Origin: Conus ventricosus
Lineage: Eukaryota; Mollusca; Gastropoda; Neogastropoda; Conidae
Length of the DNA: 64,000 nt
Assembly: GCA_018398815.1 (NCBI GenBank)
Contig: CM031602.1
Coordinates: 102,482,683-102,546,682, forward strand
Direction: 5' to 3'
Shown here: in pieces, positions 1-11,259 of the stretch
Position numbering within the stretch: position 1 is the first letter of the stretch
How the letters are laid out: each line of letters begins with the position of its first letter
The notes under the pieces: model-generated
What the model saw: only the letters and a program-made list of their open reading frames with translations
What the model was told of the DNA's origin: nothing
The model's database searches: none
Made by a program: the position numbers and the translations under genes

Positions 1-700
1 AAGTGACCCAGAAGCGGGATAATACATTCTCTACTAAGAGACTTTTTTAACAAAAAAAAATAACGACACCTTACCACAACCCCCCACACACACACCAAAC
101 ACACCCCATACACCCCGCGCAAAAGAGAGAGACAGACAGACAGCCCGACGACAGAGAAAAAAAAGACGAGAGGCGGGGGAAAACAAACACAACAGAAGAG
201 CAGGGGAAACCCAAATTGTGGCACTGACAGAAAAAATGAGCGAGCGCATGGGCCCAAGGTTTGGCACACACAGACTGACACCAGGCCTAAAACAGAGTCT
301 TCAAAGGGGCAGACCAGGAGAACAGTACAACACTGGGCAACACGGGGGGAAAAAAGGGTCACATGGGCCGGGTAACTGATCTAAAACAAAAACAACAACA
401 CAACAAAAAACCCGATCGGGGGGCTGTTCACGTTTCGTGGTTAACACACACACACAACACAACCCCCCCATGGGGACAGCCGCACCTACACCCCGGCGGC
501 CCTCACACTGGGCAAATGAAGGCAAAAAAAAACATACTGCCGCCCCCCCCCCCCCCCCCCCACCCCTCACGCCCGGGCCCGCTGATTTCAATATATTTCA
601 CATCTTTCACAGCGCTACATGAAGTAACCCCCACCGTTTTTACATCTTTACTGACGCCGGATAGGGGCGTTTTTATTGCCTGTTATTGGGGTTGTGTGTT
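1..700. other. Low-complexity A/C-rich sequence, no gene seen
   Basis: This stretch is CA-rich and C-rich with a long C run near 541-562. Open frames across it are biased low-complexity translations on both strands and show no domain. I see no gene here. Confidence 0.6.
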
Positions 701-707
701 ATTTTAA

Positions 708-1440
708 AATGGCGGCCGGGTTTTCTGAGGGAACAGAATTGTGCATTCAAGTCACAAGTTTTACTTTAACTGAGTTTGGTATTTTCAAAAAAGAATCAGG
801 GGAACATGTTGTTACCGCCGAAACCGAAAAAAATTTGCTTTCCTAAGGGGGGAGAAAAAGAAAAAAGTGAACCGACTGCTTTGGAAAAGAACGACTTCTT
901 CAGGTTTGTTGGTTCAAGGAAATGAAAATGACATTACCGAAAAAGATGAGGCCCAAATTTTAATAGTGTTTTTAAAGTTATGAATTTTCCTTTTTAAAAA
1001 ACGGGGCTAGTTTGATAAAAAAAAAAAAAAGCAAACAATTCACACGCGTTATTGTTGGGCGTGGCTTGAGACAGCTAAAGCCATTTTGAAAGGCAAAAAC
1101 GCATCAACATGGGGTTCTTTCTTAGGCGCAGGGGGGCATGCGATTCATATGCCAGAAAACTTATTCGATTTAATATGTTTTTACAACTATCCAAATTTCA
1201 AAAGAGGAAACAGTATAAAATGAATTGTAGCAAAAAAGCCAAACCCCTAATTTGACTATGCAACTGGATAAAGATTTTCGAATGTTTTGGGGAAACAAAA
1301 ATAGAAGGGTTTCAGACCTTTGTACATCACCGTATGGGAGGGGTAGTGTGTGGGCCCGCAAATCTTTAATAAATGCTCCAAATACAAAGAGGATGACTCT
1401 ACTGGCGATTAAACCGCCAAAAAAGCTTGGCTACAGCAAT
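708..1440 (+). pseudogene. Possible broken coding remnant left of Polinton-like copy A
   Basis: Forward frames contain several protein-like stretches separated by frameshifts and stops: one starts at the ATG near 711 and runs about 45 codons, another lies around 1050-1200, and a third runs 1258-1440. Composition is balanced, unlike the low-complexity flanks. I do not recognise a family. Position just left of the Polinton-like copy A makes an element gene possible, such as a structural gene, but nothing in the sequence proves this. Base quality is poor here, with many stretched homopolymers, so the frames are unreliable. Confidence 0.2.
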
Positions 1441-1512
1441 TAGCTGTAACTCTGCCAAAGCCAGTTGCAAGCCGGGGAAAAAGAGGAGCACAGCAAACTA
1501 GCCAAGGATAAT

Positions 1513-1652
1513 GTGATCACTTGACCTGCAAAGCGCAGCCTTCTGCTAATGACGTCAGACGGACACCTGCAAAAAGGGCCAAGTAATATAGACACTTGAC
1601 CTGCAAAGCGCGGAGCATGCAAAACTCAGCGGCAAATAGGCCAAGTGATCAC
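1513..1652. repeat. Short segment with inverted termini (MITE-like)
   Basis: GTGATCACTTG at 1513-1523 is matched by its exact reverse complement at 1642-1652. The match extends to 14 of 15 bases when the next four positions are included. Inside, a direct repeat containing CTTGACCTGCAAAGCGC occurs near 1519-1536 and again near 1593-1610. Together these suggest a roughly 140-bp non-autonomous element or a pair of palindromic sites. No clear flanking target duplication is visible. Confidence 0.35.
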
Positions 1653-1930
1653 ATTGATCATTGGGGCCCATTGATTGAGGGTTCGGCAAGAACCCTGTTT
1701 AGTCACAAAGCAAGAAGTGGTTTTTGTTTCATTTTGTTTTTTTGTTGGGTTTGTGTTTTTGTCCTCCCCCATGCACACCCCCACCCCCCCCCCCCCCCAC
1801 GCACTCCCCCCCCCCCCCACCCCCGGGGCTGTTATTGTGTGTTTTTTTTTGTTTTTGTTTTGTTGTTTTTTGTGTTTTTTCCTACCCCCCGCATGCACCC
1901 CCCCCCCCCCCCCCCCCACCCCACGCATGA

Positions 1931-2160
1931 ACCCAAATCATCCCAAGTTCTTAATGAAAATTACCCCAAGTCACTTCTAAGTCATCCTCAAGTTCTTACT
2001 TAGTCATTCTCAAGTTTTTTAATCATCCCAATTACTTTAAGTTCTTAATAAATTCTTGATTAATTCTTGATTAAGCACCTCAAGATCATAAATAAGTCAT
2101 CTTTTTAAGACAACCAAGTTCTTATAATTATCAAAAAAAAACAATCATGTTTTTATCTTA
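1931..2160. repeat. AT-rich AAGTTCTTAAT repeat array, Polinton-like copy A
   Basis: About 230 bp of imperfect repeats built on AAGTTCTTAATTAAGTCACC, in variant forms. It is the same array found at 48938-49180 and 57551-57815, and in all three places it sits at the 3' side of the leftward unknown gene. It could be a terminator-like or terminal region of the element. Confidence 0.6.
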
Positions 2161-3284
2161 AATGTAGATGCAATATAGTAAACCAACGCCCCAAAAAACC
2201 GTCATCGTTGAGAATGTTTGCCAGCGTTTCCCGCATAGTCTTAAGAAGTTTTTACAACCGAAGCAACCACATTGATTACAATTTTTGGTTAGGAAATGTC
2301 TTTTTAGACTCCTGCTTTATTTATTGACTTTAAAAATTTTTAATACGCCAGATCTATTTTTTTTAAAAAAAATTTAAAATTTATTCCATTTTAAATGGAC
2401 AAAATGAAGCTTTGTTTATTGCGTTTTTTCGTGCAGTTGTCTTTTTCTGTATTTAGCGGTTCAGGTTGTTTTAACTTCTTTTTTTTTTTTGCCCTTGGTA
2501 TATAATTTTTTGCCCCAATAACTGCCCCCAACGCACAAGGCGCCCAAAAAAGGCAACAGTTTTAAGTTCAAAATTCCCCTGAAGATTGGGGCCCTTTTAT
2601 CACTGGGTTTTTATAGCTGGCATTGAATCAACTTGTTCTGGCGTTGGCGGTGTTTTGTTTTCATATGGGTTAATTTTGTAACATTAATTTTTTTTTTCTG
2701 TTCCACTTGCTAATTTTTTTCCTGCTTCAAACACGCCCCGGATTTTTACTGGTCCCCACCCGATTCTGTTTTTTCTGCTGATTTTCTGGGTTGTTACTTT
2801 CTCCACCTGATTTAGTGTTTTTTTTATTCTGCTGAATTTCCGTGTTCTTTTGAAGGGAAACAAAATCTATATGATTAAAAGTTAAAATCCGATCGCTGGC
2901 GACAAAAAGTTTCCCAATCTGTAAATAGATACAGCCTAGAGACTCTAAGATTTGTTTAAAAAATGGATTTGCGTTAAATCATAGAAGATCTTTTCAGAAT
3001 CAATGGGGCAAATTACTGAATTTGTTACAAATAAAAACCCTTTGCCCCCCACTTTCCCCATTCTAGACCCCCGCTGCGCTCATACCTGTTTTAACTTAAA
3101 ATGCTTTTGGCGACTCTGTTGAATCGTCAATGCTGAATTCAGTTCAAGGGAAAGTTTTTGTTTTCCCCCAAACGCCAAAGAATACAGCCTTTTCCTTTTT
3201 GGGCATAATAGCTTGACATCAACTTGGTCATTCATAAGTTCGGGAAGGGTTTTGGGTGCCTTTAGCTGTAGGGAAACTCGCTGT
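2160..3284 (-). pseudogene. Leftward unknown gene of the Polinton-like element, copy A (uninterrupted but degraded)
   Basis: This is the copy A counterpart of the gene at 49164-51670. It aligns by position and by recognisable DNA blocks, such as the C-terminal membrane region near 2520-2650 and the N-terminal block near 3100-3280. Unlike copies B and C it carries no LINE: at 3057-3086 the sequence runs straight through the site where the RTE-like element sits elsewhere. The frame is shattered by homopolymer expansions and the start codon is not intact. Function is unknown. Confidence 0.5.
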
Positions 3285-3326
3285 TCTGTTTTTTATTAAA
3301 TTATAAATTTTTTATTTTTAAAAAAA

Positions 3327-3552
3327 AGAGCACCGAAAAACTATTGCCAACCCTTGTTTTCCCTTCGCTTTATTGGGGCCTAAAATGAGGATACTCAATG
3401 CTTGGGGAAAAACCTTTTTAAAAATTAAACCAGCAGATCTTGGGGAAATAGACTTTTAGGATTCGCAAAGCGATTGCTATCATTGCGCTTCGGTGCCACA
3501 AAGATTTTTAGTTAAGCAAGGAAAAATTCCCGACAAAAAATATTAAAAAAAA
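3327..3552 (+). pseudogene. Small two-helix membrane protein gene, copy A
   Basis: Degraded counterpart of the gene at 51704-51933. The blocks encoding the N-terminal region and the C-terminal region (ending near the valine-lysine-glutamine-glycine stretch) are recognisable. The start codon has been lost to homopolymer error and the frame is broken. It lies directly after the divergent AT-rich spacer and before the coiled-coil gene, as in the other copies. Confidence 0.45.
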
Positions 3553-3568
3553 AAATAATTTATAAAAA

Positions 3569-3805
3569 ATGGCTTCACTCGCAATAATGAAAGGGGGCGC
3601 GGGGAATGCGCTTGCTTTTTTCGGCAGTATTTTGCATTTGTAAAGGGGGAAAGACGGCGAGAGAAAAAGCATAACAAAGCTAGGAGGAAAGCAGCTGCGC
3701 AAGACGCCTATGAAAGCAAGACTTCATTAATTTTATTATGACCACGAAAAAGACAGGGGGAGCCTTACAAATTTTTTGATGTTATCAAACAATAAAACAA
3801 TATTA
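3569..3805 (+). pseudogene. Small coiled-coil protein gene, copy A
   Basis: The start ATG at 3569 and the beginning MASLA are intact, preceded by TATAAAAA as in the other copies. The frame breaks after about 10 codons, but the blocks for the charged RKRHNK-like region and the QAAAQDAYE-like helix are recognisable. The 3' third appears shortened relative to 51959-52225. It is the copy A member of a three-copy family of unknown function. Confidence 0.5.
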
Positions 3806-3885
3806 TCTATAAAAAGGCAAACCGGTCCAACATTTCCCCCCCCAAAAATTTTTGGGCTTTTTTCACCATCAGAAAACAAAAGAGA

Positions 3886-3943
3886 AGAAATCGGTTATTG
3901 TCGTTGGTATGACCGTTGTGTATTTTGTTGCCAAAATTGGCTG
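3886..3943 (+). pseudogene. Membrane micropeptide ORF, copy A (start lost)
   Basis: Counterpart of the 22-codon ORF at 52297-52365. The hydrophobic core reading GMTVVYFVA and the TGA stop at 3941-3943 are preserved, but the ATG region has changed. It ends 8 bp before the integrase start, as in the other copies. Confidence 0.4.
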
Positions 3944-3951
3944 AATAAAAA

Positions 3952-4880
3952 ATGAAAAAAACTATATTCGCCCAAAGGATTTGGAAGGGGATCACGCAAT
4001 TAAAAAACTAAGCCAAACGGGGGAGTCAGTGAAAAAACAGCGAAAGGGAAATTTTTCTAAACAACAACTGGCAAAATTTTTTACCTGCCCCCAACAAAAC
4101 AGAGACCAACTTTTTCAATACAACTCCAAACGACACCCATCAAATGGATCTTTTATATTTACCCCCTGATAGGATAGAGAAAAAAATTTAAATACGCCCC
4201 ACAGCCATTGACATGCTTCAAGATACAAAGATGCGGGGAACCCTTAACACAAAAACGCTTTTGCTGTTGCTTCGCTATACAACTAAAATACCAACGGGCC
4301 CGCTAATTTTCCCCCCAAGATTCAAATCGATGATGAAAAAAAAATTTTAAAAGGGCCAAAATGAAAAAAATTATTTTTAAAAACGAGTTACTATTTGAAG
4401 AGGCATTCCCGGGGGTTCACAGATCACAGGCTTTAGTTAAACTTTAACAAACAGTTACCCAAAGCTTTTTTCCTACCAGTATCCAAAAAGACTTATTGAC
4501 AACCCTCCAACAAGAATGGGTTAGAAAACTGCCCCCATTTTGCGCGCATGAAAATGAAGAATTTAAAAAGGGTAAAGCCAGTACAAGCAATAAAAGAAAA
4601 ACAAAAATGTTGCGAAAACGCAGTTCATCCGGGAAATATTACCGTTTGGTTTTAAAGTAAGGTACCTTTATTTTCCCGGGGAAGCAGAAAGGGGGGCACT
4701 CGCATCAGGGCAAAACCCATCCCGTTTGGAGTGTTTACCCCTATAAATAAAAAAAAATGTAAAGATGAATCCGCCCGGTATTATTTACGGAAACTGAACC
4801 CAAAAAACAAACCCGCTCCCCAAGATCTTTTTTGGAAAAAGCGCAAAATTTTCCCCCAGACACAGTTCCGCTTTAATTAA
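3952..4880 (+). pseudogene. Retrovirus-type DDE integrase, Polinton-like copy A
   Basis: Starts at the ATG at 3952 and ends near the TAA around 4878. It is co-linear with the better-preserved integrase at 61062-62019. In all copies the reading begins with an N-terminal helix-turn-helix-like region and continues into an rve-type DDE core. The block for the first catalytic Asp (HPSNG/HQMD region) is at about 4135-4165, and the second Asp region is near 4320-4340. The frame is broken repeatedly by homopolymer errors. Integrases of this type insert the double-stranded DNA of Polintons into chromosomes. Confidence 0.6.
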
Positions 4881-4920
4881 TTTACGTTCTCCCGTGCCCC
4901 ATTGCATTGAAAACTCCGGA

Positions 4921-7143
4921 TTAACAAACACCCCTTTTTGGTTTTTTTTCTATCTAAAGCTTCTTTTTTACAACTGTTGTGTTGATCTCATGTAGATTTG
5001 ATCGCGTTTTACGTTTTTCAGAGAAAAAATTTTTTTGCCAAAAAATGCTTCTTGTATTGTCAGTGATTGGACTGCCAACGCGCGAGATTTCCCTTTTCTT
5101 TCTTAATATTTTTTCCTGGCCGAAATCTGTACATTTTTTATTAAACCAACAAACTCCTTGATCACTTTCCAGATAATTACCTTTATCTTTCCCCAAAACC
5201 CTTTTTGTTATAATGAATGTAAAGGGGATTTTAGGTAAACGGGCTCATACCCTCCCCGCATGCCTTTAGCCACCGGTTTTCCCTTCTTTATAGATGTCTT
5301 TAGTGGAAAACTATAAAAAACTTCTGTATCTGTGAAAAAATCTGGATCAGGTTTCGGGGCTTTAAATTTCATAAAGAAACTTAACATCAAAAGCTTTGAT
5401 AATTCAAAAAAATAAACCCAATAAAAACGGGTTTTCTAATTTGATTTCTTTTTTTTTTCATTATGCAAAAAACTGTCATGAAATCTTCTAAAATCCTGAT
5501 AATTTGGTTTTTTAAGTCCTTAATTGCTTCGTTCTCTTTGGTGACTAAACTAACTCTTTGCGCTTTTGCGGATTTCCCCTAGTCTTTCCAAAACAGCTGT
5601 TGTTATCAACTTGAAAAAACTTTTTCGAAGCATTTTGGATTTGGGTTTTGAGATCTTTCTTTTGAGTATGGTTTATGAATGTTCTTGACGAAAGCAATTA
5701 TTCGATGAACTGCTGTTAGCTTTAAACCATGTCTTAAATAAAATTGTAGAAGTCTGTAATGACAGACATAATTTTTTTTGCCTCGAAGTTTAGGCACAAG
5801 TTTAGGCGGCTCTCTTGGATCCATCTTTAGACTTTCTGCTGCTAATGGATAGTCATTATGCAGGTCATGGAGTTCATGAGGATATTCTAAGTCAACTTCT
5901 AGAATGAAACCACGCTGTTGATCAGGCGTTAAACTGCCTAACCACTTTGATGCCTTTTGAATATTATTCGTACCTGTGTACATTTAAAGTTGCGTAACGG
6001 AAGTGATTGCGCCATTGCCCATCCATACAGATTGTTTGCATCTAAATACATAAGATAGTTAGGCTTTTACTCGGATCATAGTCGTCCAAGTATTTTGTTG
6101 TTTGCTTTACAGTAATGATGCGACGCCATACTAATTCCTCCACGCAATCCGTTTTCAATCATCTGAATCATTGGCAGGGCAGACAATAAATCAATCTGTA
6201 CTCCAGTAAACTTTAAGAAAACATCCCAGCTCATCCCAGGCGCAGAAATGTAATGCGCAGGATCCAGGCTATAATGTTTCATGCAGGTCTTTCTGTAATT
6301 TTCAAAGACGTCCGCCAGCAAACATGTGTCAGCCATCAAGTAGGAGTCATGATAGTCTCCCATCGTTTTACAATCTAACTTCTGCCACGCATCTTGAGCA
6401 TGCTGGTAATCGGAGTCGCTGATGTCCTTTCCTCTAAGACTAGAAAAGAACGCGCCTTTAGGAGGAAGTGTATCTTCGTCAAACCTTTCCCAACTGTTCA
6501 TGTACTCATAAGGGTAAACGCCCTTTCTAACAAGAGTTGGGTCAAAATATTCTTCCGTTATTGGGCAGGACTTTAAGGACATAGCTAGTGACTCTAATGA
6601 TCCCATCATGTGTTGCATAGAGTCATAAAAGACATGTTATTTAGATTAAAGCACATGTACTTTTCTGATGACTGTGCAATGCATGACACCCTGAAGGCAT
6701 CGTCCACTGCTTTCATTATAAGATGAGAGTCGTAACCTCGCAATTATGAAAGAATACAGGCAGCTTCCATGTCTTTGGTTCAAACTTTAGTTGAAGATTG
6801 CATTTGTTATGCGCCGCTCCTCTGAACTTTCCGCTAATGTGATCATGGTCTCTTACTGTTGGATTCTCTGCGTCTGATGAGAGACCTAAACCACAAACCA
6901 ACAGTGAGTGCTGCGTCATACTGTTCTTGGTCTTCAGGCGTCATCTTGATTTCAGATAAGTTTAGATTATTAGAACAGTCATTACGCACTTGCTGCATGC
7001 GCTGTAAAAATCTCTAGCCGCATCGCCCTCTATACAATTCTGGTTTCGAATGGCGCCATCCGTACTGACAATGATAAAGGCAATGAACAAATCTGATGAT
7101 TACTCACTATGGCTGTTTTAGAAGGGGCTCTGTGGGTTGAACT
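4921..7143 (-). pseudogene. polB: Protein-primed type B DNA polymerase, Polinton/Maverick type, copy A (5' end in N gap)
   Basis: Replicative polymerase of the element, read leftward from the N gap to the stop at 4921-4923. In order: an endonuclease VII-like zinc/HNH motif, DHDHISGKFRG...HNKCNL, at 6797-6850; an exonuclease region with FFHN at about 6743-6755; an exo III-like YLMAD within a 180-residue open stretch (6076-6618); palm motif A, LDANNLYG, at about 6022-6048; the conserved EVDLEYPHELHDLHNDYPLA at 5837-5896; and palm motif C, read here as FTDTEVF, near 5316-5336. A base loss turns the usual DTDS of motif C into DTE. This domain order, with an endonuclease VII-like N-terminus, is typical of Polinton/Maverick polymerases. 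Several frameshifts break it. Confidence 0.85.
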
Positions 7144-8143
7144 NNNNNNNNNNNNNNNNNNNNNNNNNNNNNNNNNNNNNNNNNNNNNNNNNNNNNNNNN
7201 NNNNNNNNNNNNNNNNNNNNNNNNNNNNNNNNNNNNNNNNNNNNNNNNNNNNNNNNNNNNNNNNNNNNNNNNNNNNNNNNNNNNNNNNNNNNNNNNNNNN
7301 NNNNNNNNNNNNNNNNNNNNNNNNNNNNNNNNNNNNNNNNNNNNNNNNNNNNNNNNNNNNNNNNNNNNNNNNNNNNNNNNNNNNNNNNNNNNNNNNNNNN
7401 NNNNNNNNNNNNNNNNNNNNNNNNNNNNNNNNNNNNNNNNNNNNNNNNNNNNNNNNNNNNNNNNNNNNNNNNNNNNNNNNNNNNNNNNNNNNNNNNNNNN
7501 NNNNNNNNNNNNNNNNNNNNNNNNNNNNNNNNNNNNNNNNNNNNNNNNNNNNNNNNNNNNNNNNNNNNNNNNNNNNNNNNNNNNNNNNNNNNNNNNNNNN
7601 NNNNNNNNNNNNNNNNNNNNNNNNNNNNNNNNNNNNNNNNNNNNNNNNNNNNNNNNNNNNNNNNNNNNNNNNNNNNNNNNNNNNNNNNNNNNNNNNNNNN
7701 NNNNNNNNNNNNNNNNNNNNNNNNNNNNNNNNNNNNNNNNNNNNNNNNNNNNNNNNNNNNNNNNNNNNNNNNNNNNNNNNNNNNNNNNNNNNNNNNNNNN
7801 NNNNNNNNNNNNNNNNNNNNNNNNNNNNNNNNNNNNNNNNNNNNNNNNNNNNNNNNNNNNNNNNNNNNNNNNNNNNNNNNNNNNNNNNNNNNNNNNNNNN
7901 NNNNNNNNNNNNNNNNNNNNNNNNNNNNNNNNNNNNNNNNNNNNNNNNNNNNNNNNNNNNNNNNNNNNNNNNNNNNNNNNNNNNNNNNNNNNNNNNNNNN
8001 NNNNNNNNNNNNNNNNNNNNNNNNNNNNNNNNNNNNNNNNNNNNNNNNNNNNNNNNNNNNNNNNNNNNNNNNNNNNNNNNNNNNNNNNNNNNNNNNNNNN
8101 NNNNNNNNNNNNNNNNNNNNNNNNNNNNNNNNNNNNNNNNNNN
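7144..8143. other. Assembly gap (1000 N)
   Basis: A run of exactly 1000 N, a conventional scaffold gap size. It truncates the N-terminal part of the copy A polymerase. Sequence on the right does not continue the polymerase recognisably. Confidence 0.99.
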
Positions 8144-11100
8144 CCCCCCGGCAAAAAAACGTTAACTACAAAACAGAATGGCAGACGAGTGGCAACAAAG
8201 GCATTTTAGGGCCTACTTCTGAGCCCCGGCGAAAAGGAGTCTGGCCCGGCGATCCCCTCTCTCACTCGATTCCCCTCAGACCAAGTTTTTAAACCACCAA
8301 AAGACCCTACACCTAATCACCACCAACCACCCACAAACAACACACAACGACTAAACAATACAAACAGCAGAACTGACAGGCACTCCACAAAGAAGACATC
8401 AGAACCCACACATCCGACACCCCCACAAATTCACGACCACCCTTGAGTCTGCCGACAGACGTCTAGAGGAGTGAAATGACTGACCTCACACCTCCAAAGA
8501 GACCACACAAAAGATACAAACAAACACCATTTATTCCCACACCAACACACACATAGTCACAAATAAGCATTCCCAACACACAACATGCACAATCACAATA
8601 AGCATTTCAACACACACAATATACACATATCACAAACAAGCTTTCAACGCACCCCAACATAACCATAATCAAAATAAGAATTTACAACACACTTCCTTTT
8701 TGTGCTTCATGTGGTTCCCCTCACCCCTGTCTCCTCCAAAGTCCCTGAGAGTACCGTGTCGAATCAGGTGCCCCAAACCGGTCTGTTCTTAAACAGAGTC
8801 TTTCAATCCGAAAACCCGACACACACACACACACACCCAAATTGCACGACACAGAGCTAACCACACTGGTCACCGAGCTGTGGGACTCTGAGGACAGTGG
8901 AGAACGCATCCTGTGGGATGAGGCGTTGCCCGCTGAAGGCCCCGGGACAGGGTTAGACCATCCAGCAAGGTCCACGTGCCCTCACCTGTGCGCGCCCCAA
9001 CAGCGCAACCCTTCAGGTGAAGCCCCCAGAGGTGAAAAACGAAGGAACTGGAAGAAAGAAGGACGGGAAAACCCTGCAGTCAGTACGGTCGAAATTTGTT
9101 CTTAATCCTAACACCACTCGAAAGGTGGGCGAGGGAGGGTTGCGAAACATTAGTAACACCAGCTTAACACAGACCTGAGCTAACACAGAAACAAACCAAA
9201 TGAGGAATGTTCGCTAAGGTCCCTCACACAAGCGGGTAAGAATTACATTAACAGCTAAAAAAAACGAATAGCAATTTAAATCTTCATCCTTCCCTCATCA
9301 CTTCAACATTTCCTTTCTGGGAACTGAACTAATACATCAACCATTGCTTATAACTGCCACCACATTGCAAATAATAATAATTCAAAATGGCACGTTTATC
9401 CCCACATTTAATAGAAACATTTCAAAATAACAATTCTCCAACCACCATCCAAACGACTAAACACGAACGCACCTCGCAAACACAAAACACTCGTTCCCCT
9501 TGCAAACACAAACAACGATGCCGAAGAATAAGGGGCAGGTGATTGGGGACAGGGGACGAGCGAGACCAAGCAAATTCCAACCCTAAATCACCATTTCTCC
9601 CCCCACCCCACCGACTACCGCATCACAGATGCATTGAAAGGAAAAGTTTTTGGATATAATTTTGAAAGGCCAAGAAAAGTGATCTCAAACAATAATTCTT
9701 TATAATTTTGAAACCAAAAGGAATTACGCAAAAGAGAAAACAAACCGCAACAAACAAAAAACCCAAAAAAAACACGAAAGAGCTACCAGCTACCTGTGAC
9801 CCTAGAAGGGGGTCACCCGGGGCCCCACTCCATCGAGGACCACAGAGAGTCGGAAAAGATGACGTGACTCCCTCCCCTAAGGGCCCACTGCAGGATAATA
9901 CCGACCGACTTCGCGATGGGAGAAACCGAAACCAGCGGGCGCTCCCAGGACATCTTCCGCGGGGAAGACAAACCGCCCTAACCGATTGCACCAAACCGCC
10001 ACCCTACTCACAGAGTGGAAAACTCAGCAAAGGAATGCGCACGTGGCAGGAAAAAGACAGGGGATACCGAAGAGACACCAGGGCCTCCCAGGGAAGAAGT
10101 GAAACCCCCAATGTTTGAATCTCTAAAAAAGGGTTGGGAATGATAAATGGAAAAAAATTTTTTCTTTCCCCAGCCCCCGAAGGGGTTGGGGAGGGGGGGG
10201 TAGGCGGTTGTTAAAAGCCGGTGCCGTCCCCAATTGGAAGATGCAAAAATAAGAAAGGGGGGAAAAATTTGGTAAAAAAAAGAATAGCATTTTTCTTTTT
10301 TAATCAACCCAAAAAGGAAAATTGGAAAGTAATCTCCCTTTTATGGCGCCAACCCCGGGGGAATAAAAAATTTGGGCCAAATCCCCCCTTTTGAAAATTA
10401 AAAAAAAAATTTTTCCCCAAAAAAAGCAAAAGCCTGGGGGATTGAGCTAAAAAAATTCCCGCAAAGAAAAAAGGAAGGGGGGAAAAGGCGGGGGGGATTT
10501 TTGGAAAAAGGGGGGGGGGCCAAGAATTAAAAAATGGGGGAACCCCCCAAAACCACAAAACCAAAATCCGGATTAAAAAAGGGGTGGAAAGGGAAAGGAA
10601 AAAAAAAAAAAAGAGAAACCCCAAAAGGGAAACCAAAAAAAAACAAGGCCGGTTCCAAAAACCCAAAAAAAAAAAGGGTAAACCCCGGGGCCCTCCGGCC
10701 AGGCCCACTGAACCCCCCCCCAAAAAGCCGCCCCCCCACCACCCCAAGAAACCCCCACCAAGGCATTTTGGGAAACCAAAAAACCAACCCCCAAAACCCC
10801 CGTTTGGAAACCCCCGCATTTCAAATAAAATTTCCCCCAAAAACAAGTGGAAAAATTTCCGGGAGGAAAAAAAGGAAGAAAAAGGCGCCTGGATAAAAAC
10901 CGAAGGCCGAGGAAAGCCTCGGGGGAGAGAGAGAGAAGGGGGAAAAGAGAGGGGGAAAAGGAAGAAGGAAAAGGAAAAAGAAGAGAAAAATAAAAACCCC
11001 AAACCCGAGCTGGAAAAGACCCTTAAAGGTGCCAAACCACCCAAGCCACATTAGGGGACCCGATACACCCACCACAACAACAACAATAAATAACTAAATG

Positions 11101-11220
11101 AATTAATAAAATTTTTCCACAATAATGGGCCCCAAACGTCCTAAACTCTTGACAATTGCAAAAAAGGGTGGGTGGAAGTAAGGGGGGCACATTGGGAAAA
11201 AAATTTTTCAGACTTGCGTT
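8144..11220. other. Unidentified A/C-rich sequence, poor base quality on the right
   Basis: I find no gene. From 8520 to 8700 there are about four loose ~45-bp repeats containing ACAAATAAGCATT-like words. Longer open frames on both strands at 9623-10118 have no recognisable domain. From 10130 to 11050 the sequence is smeared into long G, A, C and T runs, so its many overlapping open frames (lysine/proline rich on one strand, phenylalanine/glycine rich on the other) are artefacts of composition. Confidence 0.5.
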
Positions 11221-11259
11221 TTTTTTTTTCCCCATCTGTGAAATTTTTTGTTTGCATGC

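Noticed and set aside
7030..8209. Open frames of over 340 codons spanning the gap
   Set aside because: Almost entirely N.
9623..10118. Overlapping 123- and 136-codon frames on opposite strands
   Set aside because: No recognisable family or homologue elsewhere in the window; kept only as unidentified sequence.
10304..11075. 246-codon leftward frame and its lysine-rich counterparts
   Set aside because: Lies in smeared consensus; phenylalanine/glycine and lysine/proline bias reflects homopolymers.
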